DNA of 64,000 nt from Perilla frutescens (GCA_026008535.1 BRKX01000004.1:14533501-14597500); one strand, 5' to 3'. Positions 23,546 to 34,900 are shown, counted from the stretch's first letter. Numbers and translations are program-made. Notes: generated by a model from the sequence alone, not told the origin.

Positions 23546-25142
23546 TAAAAAATATTCTCTTTCTTTTTTTTTCCATCGTAATATTCAGTTGTTCACTTGA
23601 GATCTTCTAGTCCCAAGTTATGTGTGGTAATCGTGTACTAAACATCAAAATTATTCCTTTTCTGTCATTTTTTTCTTCAATTTTATTTTCTTTTGATTTA
23701 ATATAATTTTACATTATTATTTAGAGTTTATTCTACCAATTAGGGTTTATAATTATTTTTTAATATTTAATTTTTATTTTTTAGTTAATATAATTAATTT
23801 TTGGAGTTGATTATTCCAAACTTAGGGTATATAATTTTTTAAAATTTCAATTTTTAGCATTAAATATTAATTATGATTAGTTATAAAATAATAACTTTTA
23901 TTTTTATGAAAAACATTATTAACGATTATAATTTTAATTTTTAATATTGACACACTGCCAATATAATTTGGGATTAGAGAATCTCAACTCTTATTTGACA
24001 GTCTACAAAAATATAAGTTTTGCGGATGAAATCGTCTGCCACATTATGTGTAACACTCTATGCTGCACATTTAATTGCACGTAATATAGACATGGAGCAG
24101 AGGATTCCATTTGTAAATTTTGAGGTACATTCCTACTCCGAGGTCCGATTTTTTTGTATTATTTTTTCATTGTTTTTTTCTTCTGGCCAGTCGTTTATTT
24201 AAATTTTCAGTACGTGAACTCGTTCTAATAAAAATAACATCATAATAATCAGCACTACACGATTAAAAAAAAAAGTTCAAAGGTCATTTACCATGTATGC
24301 AGTTAAAAAAAAAACAAAAAAGTAAAAAGCTTACCTTTTTTAAATAAAATAACTTTTGACTGAATATCCAAAATGAGATCGAGAAAAAAAGAAGAAGAAT
24401 TGGAGTGTATTGACATCTGACAATAGTGAACAACATAAGCGGAGTGCACAGCAGGTTCCCCAGCTTTATAATGTGTGGTGGGACACGAAAGCAAAACCCA
24501 CAATCCCCTTTTATTTATATAATTAATGTGAAAAAGGTAAATAAAGTAATAGTTTATACACAATCGAAAAATGAAGAGACATCATAACGACATTATGAGG
24601 CAATATGGGTATATTACATAGAGCTTAGATCGATGTAATCTACTCTGTTAGAGATTTGGATGACAACATATTTTGTCTCCATTTCCTCACCCCTACCTAA
24701 CGTCCAGGTAAATAATTTACACAGCTGCCACCCAAATTGAATTGAAATCATCACCCATATATCTTTACAATTTCTCACCTTTTTGACCAATTAAACTCTC
24801 TGAGCTACTACTACATTCATGTGATTTCATTTCTCTCTTCGGAAATGAAAGTTGGCACATACAATACAACAAAATATAATTTTACAACAATGTTTACTAT
24901 ACTTTTAACTATTCGGTTTTCTTTTTAATTAAGTAATTAAGTAACAGAATGATAAAATTAGTTGACATTATCCGTACGAGAAGAAACTGTATTGCAATTA
25001 TAATGTAAGTGATAATTATTGAAATGAGCAAGTAATTGATAAATATCCAGCCAGTAGAGATGCGTTGCCTGTATGGAAATACTTAGGAACAGTTTCCCAA
25101 TAAAATAAAACATTGGTAATTAATTGCAATTCCTCCAATTTT
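23546..25142. other. AT-rich intergenic region
   Basis: No gene, RNA gene or bounded repeat is recognised. Several short homopolymer runs (for example 24266-24276 and 24304-24322) are present. Confidence 0.5.
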
Positions 25143-25315
25143 ATTGACCATCCATATATATACTCTACTTAATTCGGCACCCAAATATTCTGCACAGCCA
25201 GACATTACCACAGAGCCACCCCTTTTCCATATTTCTACTACTACAAAAGAATCGCCTTCACCCCTCCTCAAAAACTCAGATAAATCTCTTCTTCTTCTTC
25301 TTTTTCCAATCCGTT
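25143..25315 (+). promoter_or_regulatory. Promoter/5' leader of the ZIP transporter gene
   Basis: A TATA-like CATATATATACT at about 25153-25164 lies 150 bp before the start codon. A CT-rich leader (CTCTTCTTCTTCTTC, 25286-25301) follows. Confidence 0.45.
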
Positions 25316-26796
25316 ATGACCTCCCATAAACTCACAATATTCCTATTTCTCGTTCTAGTCCTTCCGGCAGTTTCCGGCGACTGCGGCGGCCAAGGAGACG
25401 ACCGAGCCGGCCGCCGGCGGAGTGACAGGAGCGAGGCCCTCAAGTTCAAGTTGGCTGCGATTGCCTCAGTTCTGGGCGCCGGCGGCATTGGCGTCAGCCT
25501 CCCGATTCTCGGCCGGAGATTCCAAGTCCTGCGGCCGGAAAACGACGTGTTCTTCATGATCAAGGCGTTCGCCGCCGGGGTTATACTGTCCACCGGATTC
25601 GTCCACATCCTTCCCGAGGCGTTCACCACCCTGACGTCGCCTTGCCTGAGCGAGAATCCGTGGCGGAAGTTCCCTTTCGCCGGATTCGTGGCGATGATGG
25701 CGGCGATCGGGACGCTGATGGTGGACACGGTGGCGACCAGCTTCTACAAGAACATGCATTTCAACAAGTCAAAGCTCGTGAACGTCGACGAGGAGGCAGA
25801 TGGCGATGACGACCACGCCGGCCATGTCCACGTACACACTCATTCCACACACGGCCATGCTCATGGCGCCGCTGCCACCGCACCCCTTCCGTCGCATGAC
25901 ATGAGCGTATCCGATCTTGTCCGACAGCGCATAATATCACAAGTAAGTAGGACTCTCTCTTCTTGATCGATCACATGTATTATGTATATATATAATTGTT
26001 GTAAATATTTGTGTAGGTTTTGGAGGTGGGGATTGTGGTGCACTCGGTGATAATTGGAGTGTCATTGGGGGCGTCGGAGAGCGTGGACGCCGTAAAAACG
26101 TTGCTGGCGGCACTGTCGTTTCATCAGTTCTTTGAAGGGATGGGCCTCGGCGGCTGCATATCTCAGGTATAAATATAAATAAATAAATAAAATAGCGTTT
26201 TAGTAATTGGGAATCGTATCATGAAAATGTTGTCATAATGTGGAGGTCGTCGTCGTTTCATACAGAGATGTTGTCATTATGTTGCGATATGATACTGATC
26301 ATGTTAAAAGTGGTAGCAAGAATATAATGTTATTCTCTGCCCCCACACCCTCCCTCCTCACCTTTTTCACTCCCTAGCTTCAATTTGAATTTGTCGGGAC
26401 CATCTTGTTTTACCTCCCCCCTAGTCCCTATCTATGTAGATATAGTATTTTATTTTATTATTAATTTTTTGTGGTCTGATATAATTTTAGGCGAAATTCA
26501 AGTCTTTGACGACGACGATTATGATGGTGTTTTTCTCGGTGACGACGCCAATAGGGATCGGAGTAGGTATTGGCATATCGAGTATTTACCAAGAGAATAG
26601 CTCCAAAGCTCTAATAATTGAAGGGATATTGAATTCAGCTTCAGCAGGGATATTGGTTTACATGGCGCTCGTCGATCTCTTAGCACAAGATTTCATGAAT
26701 CCTAGGATGCAAACCAACGTTAGACTTCAGTTGGGTGCGCACCTTTCACTTCTTCTAGGTGCTGGATGTATGTCTTTTCTCGCCAAATGGGCATGA
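25316..26796 (+). CDS. ZIP-family zinc/iron transporter
   Basis: Imports divalent metal ions (Zn, Fe and relatives) across a membrane, most often the plasma membrane. Three exons, 25316-25942, 26017-26166 and 26491-26796, have GT-AG borders and phase 0 throughout, giving 360 aa, the usual ZIP length. There is a hydrophobic signal segment (LTIFLFLVLVLPAVSG), transmembrane helices 1-3 in exon 1, then a long acidic and histidine-rich loop (DDDHAGHVHVHTHSTHGHAH). Exon 2 carries the signature helix HSVIIGVSLGASES and HQFFEGMGLGG, whose His and Glu line the metal path. Exon 3 holds the last helices, ending FLAKWA. It resembles the ZIP1/3/5/12 and IRT group; exact member not decided. No defect is visible. 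Exon 1 is markedly GC-rich. Confidence 0.92.
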
Positions 26797-27723
26797 CCAT
26801 CCATCCATCCACCATATTACATATATATAACTCTCTCTCTCTCTCTCTCTCTGTATCAATCAATCAATCAATATAATGGTCATATATATATATATATTAA
26901 TATGATGAACATGGCTAGTTTTGATGGTGACATGTATCCAACTATTCACACATATATTCTGTCAAGTGTATATATAAACGAGTACCGATCTAAGAAAAAA
27001 GGGCATTCAAACTTAAGATGATCACCATTGAAATGGAGGTCAGAAAATGAAATGGCCCTACAGACACCGTATTATCTCAACCTATAATATTGGAGCGGAG
27101 CAGATACGCCTTGCTTTCTTGATGTGAAATTATATTATCCAAGTTGCAAAGTGATCGATGCCTTATTACATAGTGAAAACCAGAAACCAACACATTTTCC
27201 CAATCATCTTTCTATTTGACAAGTTGTTACAAAAAAAATATAAAAAAAAATGAGATTCCAATTAATTGACTTAGCCTCTATAATTTAGCAAATTCAGTTT
27301 TGATATAAAAGTTGCCTCAGTGGCTTGTTCGTTAATGATTCTGGAAATGTGCTCTATCATAAATTTATAATTGACCTGAAACTGAAAAGATTCCGGGTAA
27401 ATAATACATTACTACAATGCCGTAACGTTTCGAAATTTCCTGACTGCTCCAAGCAGATGTTATTAATTTCCGTATCTAGAATTTCATAAGCCCACACCCG
27501 GACAGAAAAAGTAGAAACCGCGAATGATTTCAGGCAGGTATAATATAGATCACAGACATGCTAATACGCCAAAGAGCAAGAATTGGTCGGAAATAAATCA
27601 GATAAAACATAGCAATATAGCACATGACAAGCACATACCTCTGATACATGATGTGGAGAATTTTGATGTGGTTCACATATATAGATTTGGATAAAAATGA
27701 TCACCTGTGATTATTTTTCACTG
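26797..27723. other. 3' regions of the convergent ZIP and PPR genes
   Basis: 26832-26852 is a CT microsatellite, followed by (CAAT)n at 26856-26872 and an AT run, probably in the ZIP 3' UTR. The rest is noncoding and presumably includes the PPR gene 3' UTR. Confidence 0.5.
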
Positions 27724-30153
27724 TTACATTCTCTTTCCAGCAACAAGGGGTCTAGGAGGGGATAACGATCTGATTTCAGGTGCTGAGCTAGGGAAAATCG
27801 TATTGAGCTTATGCATCAAGATGTCGGATCTTGATGGAATCTCATTTAAAAGAAATTGCTGGACGATTGGTTTCTTAAACCATTCAAGAACGGAATCTCC
27901 TGGGGCTCTCAACACAACCTTACTCACCTCAAATGGTGATTCCAGGGAACTGAGAATTTGTGCTATTACAATCCTCAAAGTTGGTCCTGTGACTAGTTTG
28001 ATCCGTCTCGGGACAACACCATAATATAACATGCGTTTCCTGAACCTGTGAAGTGTGTGTACGACTGCTATAAGAGCTGCCCCAACGGACAAATTTCTGA
28101 CATCCAGGGACCAGGCGATGTGTTGATCAAACACAATAGCTTTAGGGAAAAGCTTGTTCTCATACGAAACTTTCCAAACACAACGAGCACGATTTATTTG
28201 TCCCATAAGGACAAGGTAGTTAAGGAGCACATTAACAAAGTACCTGGCAGCTCCTTCTTCCAATTCATAATCAATACCTTGGAAGAATTCTCTAACAAGT
28301 GCTAAAACTGGTTGTTTCCTCTGTTCTGTTCCGGTAAAGAGTCCACATAGGAAAGCATGAGCCTTATGATTTGTAGCACTCAAGATTGACATCAAATGCC
28401 TCTCATTCTGCTCCTCCTGGCATCTAACAAGATGAGCTAGAATCGAAGTGTAAAGTATGAGGTCAACCTTAGCAGTAGCATTCACATATGTTTCCAGCAG
28501 AGGCTTAGCAGACTCATATAAGCCATTCTTCATGCATGACTCAAATAGCTGCCTAATGATGAAGTTATTTGTTCGAATCCCTGATGAACCCATGAAGCGC
28601 AGCCACCTCAAAGCAAGATCAACAGAGCCATCTTTTATGTAAACCATGAGAACATCACTAGCATTCACTTCAACTGAATAACCCATAGTCTTCATCTCAA
28701 GCAAAATTTTCGCAGCCACATCCACAAGCTTCTTTTTTGCCAGTAACGTTAGAAGAGCCGTGTAAGTGCTCAGACCTGGCCTCAAACCTGCATTTGCCAT
28801 GGAGTTGTATAATTTCATTGCAGCGTCTACTTGTCCAGAAGCAGCATGCATCTCCAGGAGAGAGGAGTAGGTTGATGGTGTGGGTAAAAATCCAGCCTTT
28901 TCCATGTCCGAGAAAATTGACATTGCAATCTCAAGCTTCCCAGATTTGGCATGTGCCTCAACAATCATAGTGTACAGTCCATAATTAGGTCTAAGCCCAG
29001 ATTTTTTCATCTCATCCCAAAGCCTCAATGCTGTGTCCAGCTTTCCAGCCTTAACAAATGACTCAATTAGAGAAACAAACATAGCTCCAGATGGCCTCAA
29101 CCCAAAACCTTGCAATTCCATGTACACTTTCATTGCTGTATCCAACCTCCCAGCCTTCCCCATTGTATCGACAAGAGAAACAAAAATGCTAGAAGTTGGC
29201 CGATAATTCTTAGTTTTCATCTCCTGGAAGAGCTTAAAAGCAGCATCTAGACGGCCAGACTTAGCAAGGGTGGGTATCATCAGGTCATAAGTTGAAGCAT
29301 CTAAGGAACACCCCTCCTTTTCCATGTTAGCATAAATCTCAAATGCCTTGTAAGGTAGCCCTTTTGAGAGAAACAAAGTTATAAGCGCATTATACGTTTG
29401 AGTATCAAGTTTACATTCTAGCTCCTGAATTTTCTTGAAGCAACAGAAAGTAACCTCCAATTTTTCAGACTTAGCCAGATACTGAAGCACCCTGTTATAT
29501 GCACCGAAGGAGGAAATCTCATTCGCACTTGAATCGCCAACCATTTCCTCAAAAACGGACTGAATCCCTTCAAAATCTCTACTTAAATTCAACTTGTCAA
29601 ACAGCATAACATAAGATTCATCGTTAGGCAGGTACCATGATTGCCTCTTTGCCCAACGAAACAAACTCAACACAGCATCGCTGTCCTCGATTATCTTCAA
29701 TGCTTGACTGACGTGAGTCATGTTTGGCACAAACTGTAGCTTATCCAATTGGGATTCCATTTCAGGGCCCCATCTCCACCTCTTCACCACCTCAACTATC
29801 TTAGCCACGGCTGCAACGTTCATGATGGGCTTCCTTATTCCACCTGCCATTACATGGTCATCAATTCCCGCCTCGACCGATCTTATTCCCTTACCCGAGT
29901 AAATAACGCTGCCCGACTCATCTAAATAATCTATTTCGTCAGTCCACACATTTGAATCTTCCCTACCATTCTTCCCAGAACAATACCCTCTAACAAGATT
30001 ACTATCACTATACTCAGAAAATGCAGTAATTTTGCGCAAACATGAATCTGAACTATCCAGAAAGGGCAAAGACTTCAACATTTTGTTATTTTGGCAGAAG
30101 ACATTTCGTGATTGTCTGAGATTTTTTGATAACAAAAGGGTGCGCAATATCAT
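27724..30153 (-). CDS. P-type pentatricopeptide repeat protein, organellar (At1g79490-like)
   Basis: A single uninterrupted 809-aa frame, as is usual for PPR genes. The N-terminus is basic and Ser/Leu-rich without acidic residues (MILRTLLLSKNLRQSR), like a mitochondrial presequence. From about residue 215 to 540 there are at least eight tandem 35-residue units of the form TYxxLI..AKSGKLDxAxxLxxEMxxxGLRP, the classical P-type RNA-binding repeat. The C-terminal third has a degenerate SMR-like segment (LDVRNLSVGAALIAVVHTLH) but no DYW editing domain. This architecture, ending in PSSAPEIRSLSPPRPL, fits the orthologue of Arabidopsis At1g79490 (an embryo-lethal locus), which I infer from memory. 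The ATG at 30153 is chosen because it begins the presequence. Confidence 0.92.
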   Translation of the reverse strand: MILRTLLLSKNLRQSRNVFCQNNKMLKSLPFLDSSDSCLRKITAFSEYSDSNLVRGYCSGKNGREDSNVWTDEIDYLDESGSVIYSGKGIRSVEAGIDDHVMAGGIRKPIMNVAAVAKIVEVVKRWRWGPEMESQLDKLQFVPNMTHVSQALKIIEDSDAVLSLFRWAKRQSWYLPNDESYVMLFDKLNLSRDFEGIQSVFEEMVGDSSANEISSFGAYNRVLQYLAKSEKLEVTFCCFKKIQELECKLDTQTYNALITLFLSKGLPYKAFEIYANMEKEGCSLDASTYDLMIPTLAKSGRLDAAFKLFQEMKTKNYRPTSSIFVSLVDTMGKAGRLDTAMKVYMELQGFGLRPSGAMFVSLIESFVKAGKLDTALRLWDEMKKSGLRPNYGLYTMIVEAHAKSGKLEIAMSIFSDMEKAGFLPTPSTYSSLLEMHAASGQVDAAMKLYNSMANAGLRPGLSTYTALLTLLAKKKLVDVAAKILLEMKTMGYSVEVNASDVLMVYIKDGSVDLALRWLRFMGSSGIRTNNFIIRQLFESCMKNGLYESAKPLLETYVNATAKVDLILYTSILAHLVRCQEEQNERHLMSILSATNHKAHAFLCGLFTGTEQRKQPVLALVREFFQGIDYELEEGAARYFVNVLLNYLVLMGQINRARCVWKVSYENKLFPKAIVFDQHIAWSLDVRNLSVGAALIAVVHTLHRFRKRMLYYGVVPRRIKLVTGPTLRIVIAQILSSLESPFEVSKVVLRAPGDSVLEWFKKPIVQQFLLNEIPSRSDILMHKLNTIFPSSAPEIRSLSPPRPLVAGKRM

Positions 30154-30825
30154 TTCGGAAAAAGTTGATTCAGTAAATGGAGAGAGATAATCTATTCATA
30201 ACAAATAAAAAGATTGAGACGATGATACTCGTACCGGGTAAAGTTTCGCGACGAATTCGTCCGATTTAGTGAGCTTGCAAAACCCTAAACCCTGATTCTG
30301 CAATAATTTTGTGAATTTCAATTTCTGTTTTTTTTTAAAGGAAAATTTCAATTTCTGTTGCTGTTATTACGTCGGGGCGACCCGAGATCAAATGGGCCGC
30401 TCGAATTTGGACTCTTTTTTTTTTTTGTCTTCATAGTAGTATCCTACGGGAAAAAATACAGTTTTTGGAATATATTATATTATTTTATCTTAAAAATAAT
30501 TTTGATAATATTTCTAACACAAAAAGTATTTTTTTCTAAACATAAATAACATGTTTTTTTTAGTCAAAACATAAATAACATGTAAGAAATCAAATATCAT
30601 TCATATATGTTAATTATTTGTTTTTATTTTACTCAACCAACTACGCCTTCGAGCAGTTTCGAATATTGACATATAGTGAAAAAAAGGTTGTGCATTTTTT
30701 TTATAATATTTAATAAATTTCAGTTTTCTGTATTAGTGATATAGTTTAATGTGATCTAGACAATTCATATTTGTAATTTTTATGATCAAGCTAAAGATAT
30801 AATCTATGTGAGGTTAGTTATAATA
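30154..30825. other. PPR gene leader and AT-rich intergenic DNA
   Basis: 30154-30350 is the probable 5' leader and promoter of the PPR gene on the minus strand. Beyond that the sequence is AT-rich and noncoding. Confidence 0.5.
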
Positions 30826-31037
30826 GGAACTAAGTTTGGTGTGACAACGTGAGAACATGCTTGTTTAGTGTAATTTTAGTGTTTTTCTTATTTTATTTTG
30901 GAGCTAAAACATTTAGCACTAAAATACAATAAGAAAATCATTAAAAAAAATTGCATCAAAATATAGTAAGGAAAACACTAAAATTACACTAAACAAGCAT
31001 TGTTCTCACATTAGGAAGCACCGTTCTTATTTGAATC
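30826..31037. mobile_element. Foldback MITE
   Basis: The left arm GTGAGAACATGCTTGTTTAG at about 30849 and its continuation (TGTAATTTTAGTGTTTTTCTTA) pair almost perfectly with the right arm ending at about 31011 (reverse complement GTGAGAACAATGCTTGTTTA...). Weaker similarity extends outward (GGAACTAAGTTTGGTG against AGAACGGTGC). The whole unit is about 210 bp, noncoding, and can form one long hairpin. Confidence 0.65.
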
Positions 31038-31061
31038 AAATCCTAAGCTATGTTATATATA

Positions 31062-32604
31062 CAGGGGCGGAACTACATGGGGGCTAGGGGGGGCTGTAGC
31101 CCCCCCCAACTATTTTTTTTTTTTTTTTAACTACTAGTTTTATTTTTTTCAATGATAGCCCCCTTAGCAGTTGTTGGAGAAAAAGGCGAGGGGGCTAAGA
31201 GGAAGAAGAAGAAGGAGATGGAGATGGGATGTGGCTGTGTGGAGTTGCAGTTGCAGTTGCAGGCTTGTAGCATCAAAGAAGAAGAAGATGAACGATGGTG
31301 GGTCATGGGATGGGAGTCATTAGTTAATAGTTAATATATTAATAATAGATAGATAGATAGGGTCTAGATGTCTGGTGGTCTAGGAACCTATAAATTTATG
31401 ATGGAAATAATATCTATTGTCAAATTAAAGTGTCAAACACTCAACCAAATTTAATAAAAGTGTTGTTTCAAAAACACACTTTAAAAAAAACGAAAGCACA
31501 ATTTAATTGAATTAAAGAGCCAAGTTCTCAAACCTAAACCAATTACTTAAAAAAAATTGAGAGAACGACCGAGAGCCGAGAGGCGAGGAAGCTGTTTTCT
31601 TTCTCTCATTTTTCTTTTCAGTAGCAGTCTCGCATATAACAGAGGTAATAATATCTCTGTGATTGATATGGAAGATAGTATAACAAAGCGTGGTCATAAA
31701 AGATACGAAGGTCAAGTCATCACAAATTTACATTATTATCGGGTTGATATATTTTATCAGGTATTTTTAATAAATTTGAAGTATTTTGATTAATTTTGTT
31801 ATGAAATAAATAAATTCTTCATTAATGTTATCATGATTTTAATCCCTGCAGGTTGTTGATCTAACTATACAAGAGATGAATAATCGATTTTCAGAGGTTA
31901 GTACAGAAGTACTAGGTTGCATATCATGTCTTGATCCGAGAAATTCTTTTGCTCAATTCAACATTGATCGACTGACGAGACTTGCTGATTTATATCCTGA
32001 GGACTTCTCACAAAGTGATTGTTTATATCTTCCTCAACAACTTAGCAATTTCATTGCTAATGTTCGGTATGATTCTCAATTTTCTACAATTACCAATTTG
32101 GGAAGTCTTGCTCGGGAAATGGTTAGAACTGGTAAACATACAGTTTTTCCATTAGTTTATCGTATGATTGAGTTGGCATTAGTTTTACCTGTTGCTACTG
32201 CTTCTGTTGAAAGAGCTTTTTCTGCAATGAAAATTATCAAGACTGATTTGCGTAATCGAATGGGAGATGAGTGGATGAATGATAGTCTGGTTGTTTACAT
32301 TGAGAATGATATTTTTTCAAGAATTGGTAACGAGCAAATATTGCAGCGCTTCCAATCGATGGACACACGCAGATATCAGTTGCCACCACTTTCTCAAACG
32401 ACCACATCTATTACATCACCAAGTGTCAATTTTTAGATTAGTTTTAGTGTATGAAATATTTAAACATTTGTATTGATATTAAAATTGTGTTTTTTCATGT
32501 CATAATGCTTTGTAATTAAGTATATAATTATTTGACCGTGTGAAAAAAATATATACAATAAGTATAATAGCCCCCCTAGAAAAAAAATCCTGGTTCCGCC
32601 ACTG
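31062..32604 (+). mobile_element. hAT element with partial transposase
   Basis: The left end CAGGGGCGGAACTA and the right end (reverse complement CAGTGGCGGAACCAG) are terminal inverted repeats. Both sides carry TATATATA as an 8-bp duplication (31054-31061 and 32605-32612), although the AT repeat makes this duplication weak evidence by itself. Subterminal C- or G-runs (TAGCCCCCCC and GCCCCCCTA) are shared by both ends. The transposase C-terminus is inside, so this is a deletion derivative. Confidence 0.8.
31700..32436 (+). pseudogene. hAT transposase C-terminal fragment (zinc finger MYM-type protein 1-like)
   Basis: The last two exons remain: about 31700-31759 (RYEGQVITNLHYYRVDIFYQ) and 31851-32436, joined by a GT-AG intron. 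The second exon contains the hAT dimerisation domain: LALVLPVATASVERAFSAM followed by IIKTDLRNRMGDEWMNDSLV. The BED/TTF finger and the first catalytic parts are missing, so it cannot encode an active transposase. The exon itself has no stop until its natural TAG. This is the hAT-C/DUF4371 lineage often annotated as zinc finger MYM-type protein 1. Confidence 0.8.
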
Positions 32605-32788
32605 TATATATATATATATGTATGTATGTATATATTTAAAGTTTTATTTGTACATTGCACGTATTTGAAAATCAATACATAAAATGAACACAAACAAACT
32701 CTATAATAATATTCGTAGTTGGTACATGAGATTTTATAAAAAAATGATTAGTGATGTCGGAAGTCCGATGAAGAGAAGGATGCAGAAA

Positions 32789-32960
32789 GTGAGGGATGTG
32801 TGATGGAGAAGGGCTTTGAGAAGAAAGCAAGCAAAAGAAAAGGGTAAAGTTATTTCCGATGTCAAGGCAAGCATATATGCCCGCGCCTCCACATTTTCCC
32901 GATCAGATCAGATCAAATGAATGAGAGAGAGAGAGAGTTCGTGATCCCTGTACGCTTCCT
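32789..32960 (+). repeat. Copy of the X8-gene upstream region
   Basis: Matches 37913-38104 in order: AAAGTGAGGGATGTG, TGGAGAAGGGCTTTGAG, AAGGCAAGCATATATGCCCG, CACATTTTCCCGATCAGATC, a GA repeat, and TGATCCCTGTACGCTTCCTC. The copy lacks a short internal segment and diverges abruptly after 32960. Confidence 0.8.
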
Positions 32961-33359
32961 CTGATACGACCCGGACTCTAGGAACGAACACACGTCGACA
33001 CACGTAAGTTTTGTGTCTTCGATGACTCAAACAATCAAAGTAAAATATGCGGAAGATTAACGGTATAAACTAGACGACTAGAACTAAATAAAATACCTAG
33101 ACTTATGACACACAAAATAACACAAATCCAACAAAGATAGGGGCTGTTTTGGACGGTATTAGGGACGGTATTATGGGTGAAGTTTCGATGATGATGGATG
33201 GGATTAGAAGGGCTTGAGTAGATAGGGTATGATAGAGTTGTGACGGACTTACGGATTGAATGGAATGAACACGATCTTGATCACGAATGGTGGCTGAACT
33301 TGAGGCGTACGGTGGTGGCGGTGGTTGACGTCGAACGGCGGCGGTGGTGGTGATTTTGT
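32961..33359. other. Unidentified sequence between two duplicated X8-locus flanks
   Basis: Begins TGATACGACCCGGACTC and contains CCACC/GGTGG-type triplet-rich DNA near 33300-33350. A minus-strand frame at 33384-33103 has proline runs but no domain I recognise. It occupies the place where the duplicated gene would be. Confidence 0.4.
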
Positions 33360-33495
33360 CGATTTTTTTTTTGTCCAATAACAAAAATTTCGGCTAGTCA
33401 TAAAAATCTATCATGACACTTCAACTAATATATTGTGACACTTAATTGCATATTGTGACGGTTCGAAATTGAAATTATTTTATCAACTGACCAAT
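33360..33495 (+). repeat. Copy of the X8-gene downstream flank with the empty Helitron site
   Basis: Matches 39967-40101: GTCCAATAACAAAAATTT, ATTGTGACACTTAATT, GAAATTATTTTATC and CTGACCAA. After CTGACCAA this copy continues TAAAAAATAG, whereas the other copy enters the Helitron terminus TCTATACTATATAT. Confidence 0.75.
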
Positions 33496-34588
33496 AAAAA
33501 ATAGAAATAGCAAAAATTGATTGTAAATACTAAGATGATATATCATATTGTCTAGTCACAATCAAATAATACACACAGCAGGTGTACCAATAATGCTGAT
33601 GAATTAATATTGTAGATGCCTACACCCTGATGTATAAAATAAATTTGACAAATAATTGCAAAATTTTAACCTAATATCAATTTATTTCTTTTGGAATAAT
33701 TGTTTCTTGTGTGATCCCGTCTTTTAAAAGAAGGGAAATCAAACTAACTTCATTAAAGATGTAAATCATAAATAACTGTTGTTTTGTGCCAAACATGAGT
33801 TAAGGCAAAACACTTTGTTTTTTTTTCCCTTTCTATCTATAGTTTATCTCCATGGAACAAATTCATATTAATTACTTTTTTAAAGAATAAACTAAGTAAT
33901 CATTTGATTCTATCCTGTATATTTAATAAAACGTTTGATTTTGATTTATGATATTTTGTAATTAGTTACTTATCTCTGTTATTATATTAAAATCAATCGT
34001 ATTCTATTTAATTTATTACTGTTGATTTTTTTTTAGTTTATAAAAAAAAAATATATAAATCTTTAGGACGAATGAAGAATGACCCTGATAAACATATTGA
34101 CATTGCATACACATCATACAAGTTGCCGCATATTAATTATGCATGATTTAAAAAAAAAAATCCTGCACAAAAAATTCTCATATATTATTGAATTAATTTT
34201 GATACTCATTAAATACAAATGGGAATCATTGTTTCTCAAAAAAAATAAAAATGGGAATCATTGGACTATTATAGATGAATAGTTTAGTACATAATAAATT
34301 GATAAAAGTTATGTATGCCACATCACTAATTCACTCCTTACGCTTTTTTAATTCATAAAGTAGGATATAATATCCCACCACTATACATTGTTCATTCAAT
34401 CATTTGTTACCCGTTTGGGGTTTCCCCCCAAACTTCTCCCTCAATCGCCGCCGTTGATTTTGACTCCAAAAATATTTGGAACCCTAACTAAACTCCCCGA
34501 CCACCAGCCACTTCATTTGTTAATCTGGAAAATTAGAATCCATAGATCAATGTAATTTCTGAATATTTGGTCATTTGTCTGAGTTGGT
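33496..34588. other. AT-rich intergenic region
   Basis: No gene is seen. A moderately GC-rich leader-like stretch at 34410-34520 (CTCAATCGCCGCCGTTG) precedes the IMP dehydrogenase fragment. Confidence 0.45.
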
Positions 34589-34900
34589 ATGGGATCCCTC
34601 GAAGCAATGACGAAAGGAAGTGATGCCCGCTACTTGGGTGATAAATCTAAGCTGAAAATTGCTCAGGGGGTTGTCGGTGCAGTGGCTGATAAAGGTTCTG
34701 TGTTGAAGTTCATACCCTATGCAATGCAAGCTGCGAAGCAGGGATCCCTGCAGTCCGCCCACGACCTCTTGAGATCAGGCGTGCTAAGGCTAGAGCACAT
34801 ATGCCCAAATAATTCCTTGCATGACTTTGGAAGGACACTGTTATTGCATAGATCGGAAGAAATACAATCACGAGCTTCTAAAAATGCACAGGATAAGTAA
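34589..34900 (+). pseudogene. Chimeric fragment of IMP dehydrogenase (C-terminal segment)
   Basis: The reading MGSLEAMTKGSDARYLGD, AQGVVGAVADKGSVLKFIPY and SLQSAHDLLRS is the catalytic-barrel C-terminal part of plant IMP dehydrogenase, the enzyme that oxidises IMP to XMP in GTP synthesis. About seven residues are missing between AAKQG and SLQSAH. After VLRLE the frame leaves the family and ends in about 33 unrelated residues (HICPNNSLHDFG...). Active-site cysteine loop, NAD site and CBS domains are absent. The frame is open for 103 codons and is preceded by a leader-like region, so transcription as a chimeric gene cannot be excluded, but enzymatic function can. Confidence 0.7.

Noticed and set aside
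33103..33384. Minus-strand frame with a polyproline run
   Set aside because: The proline run comes from triplet-rich DNA, and the right border lies within the duplicated X8 flank; no domain or promoter.
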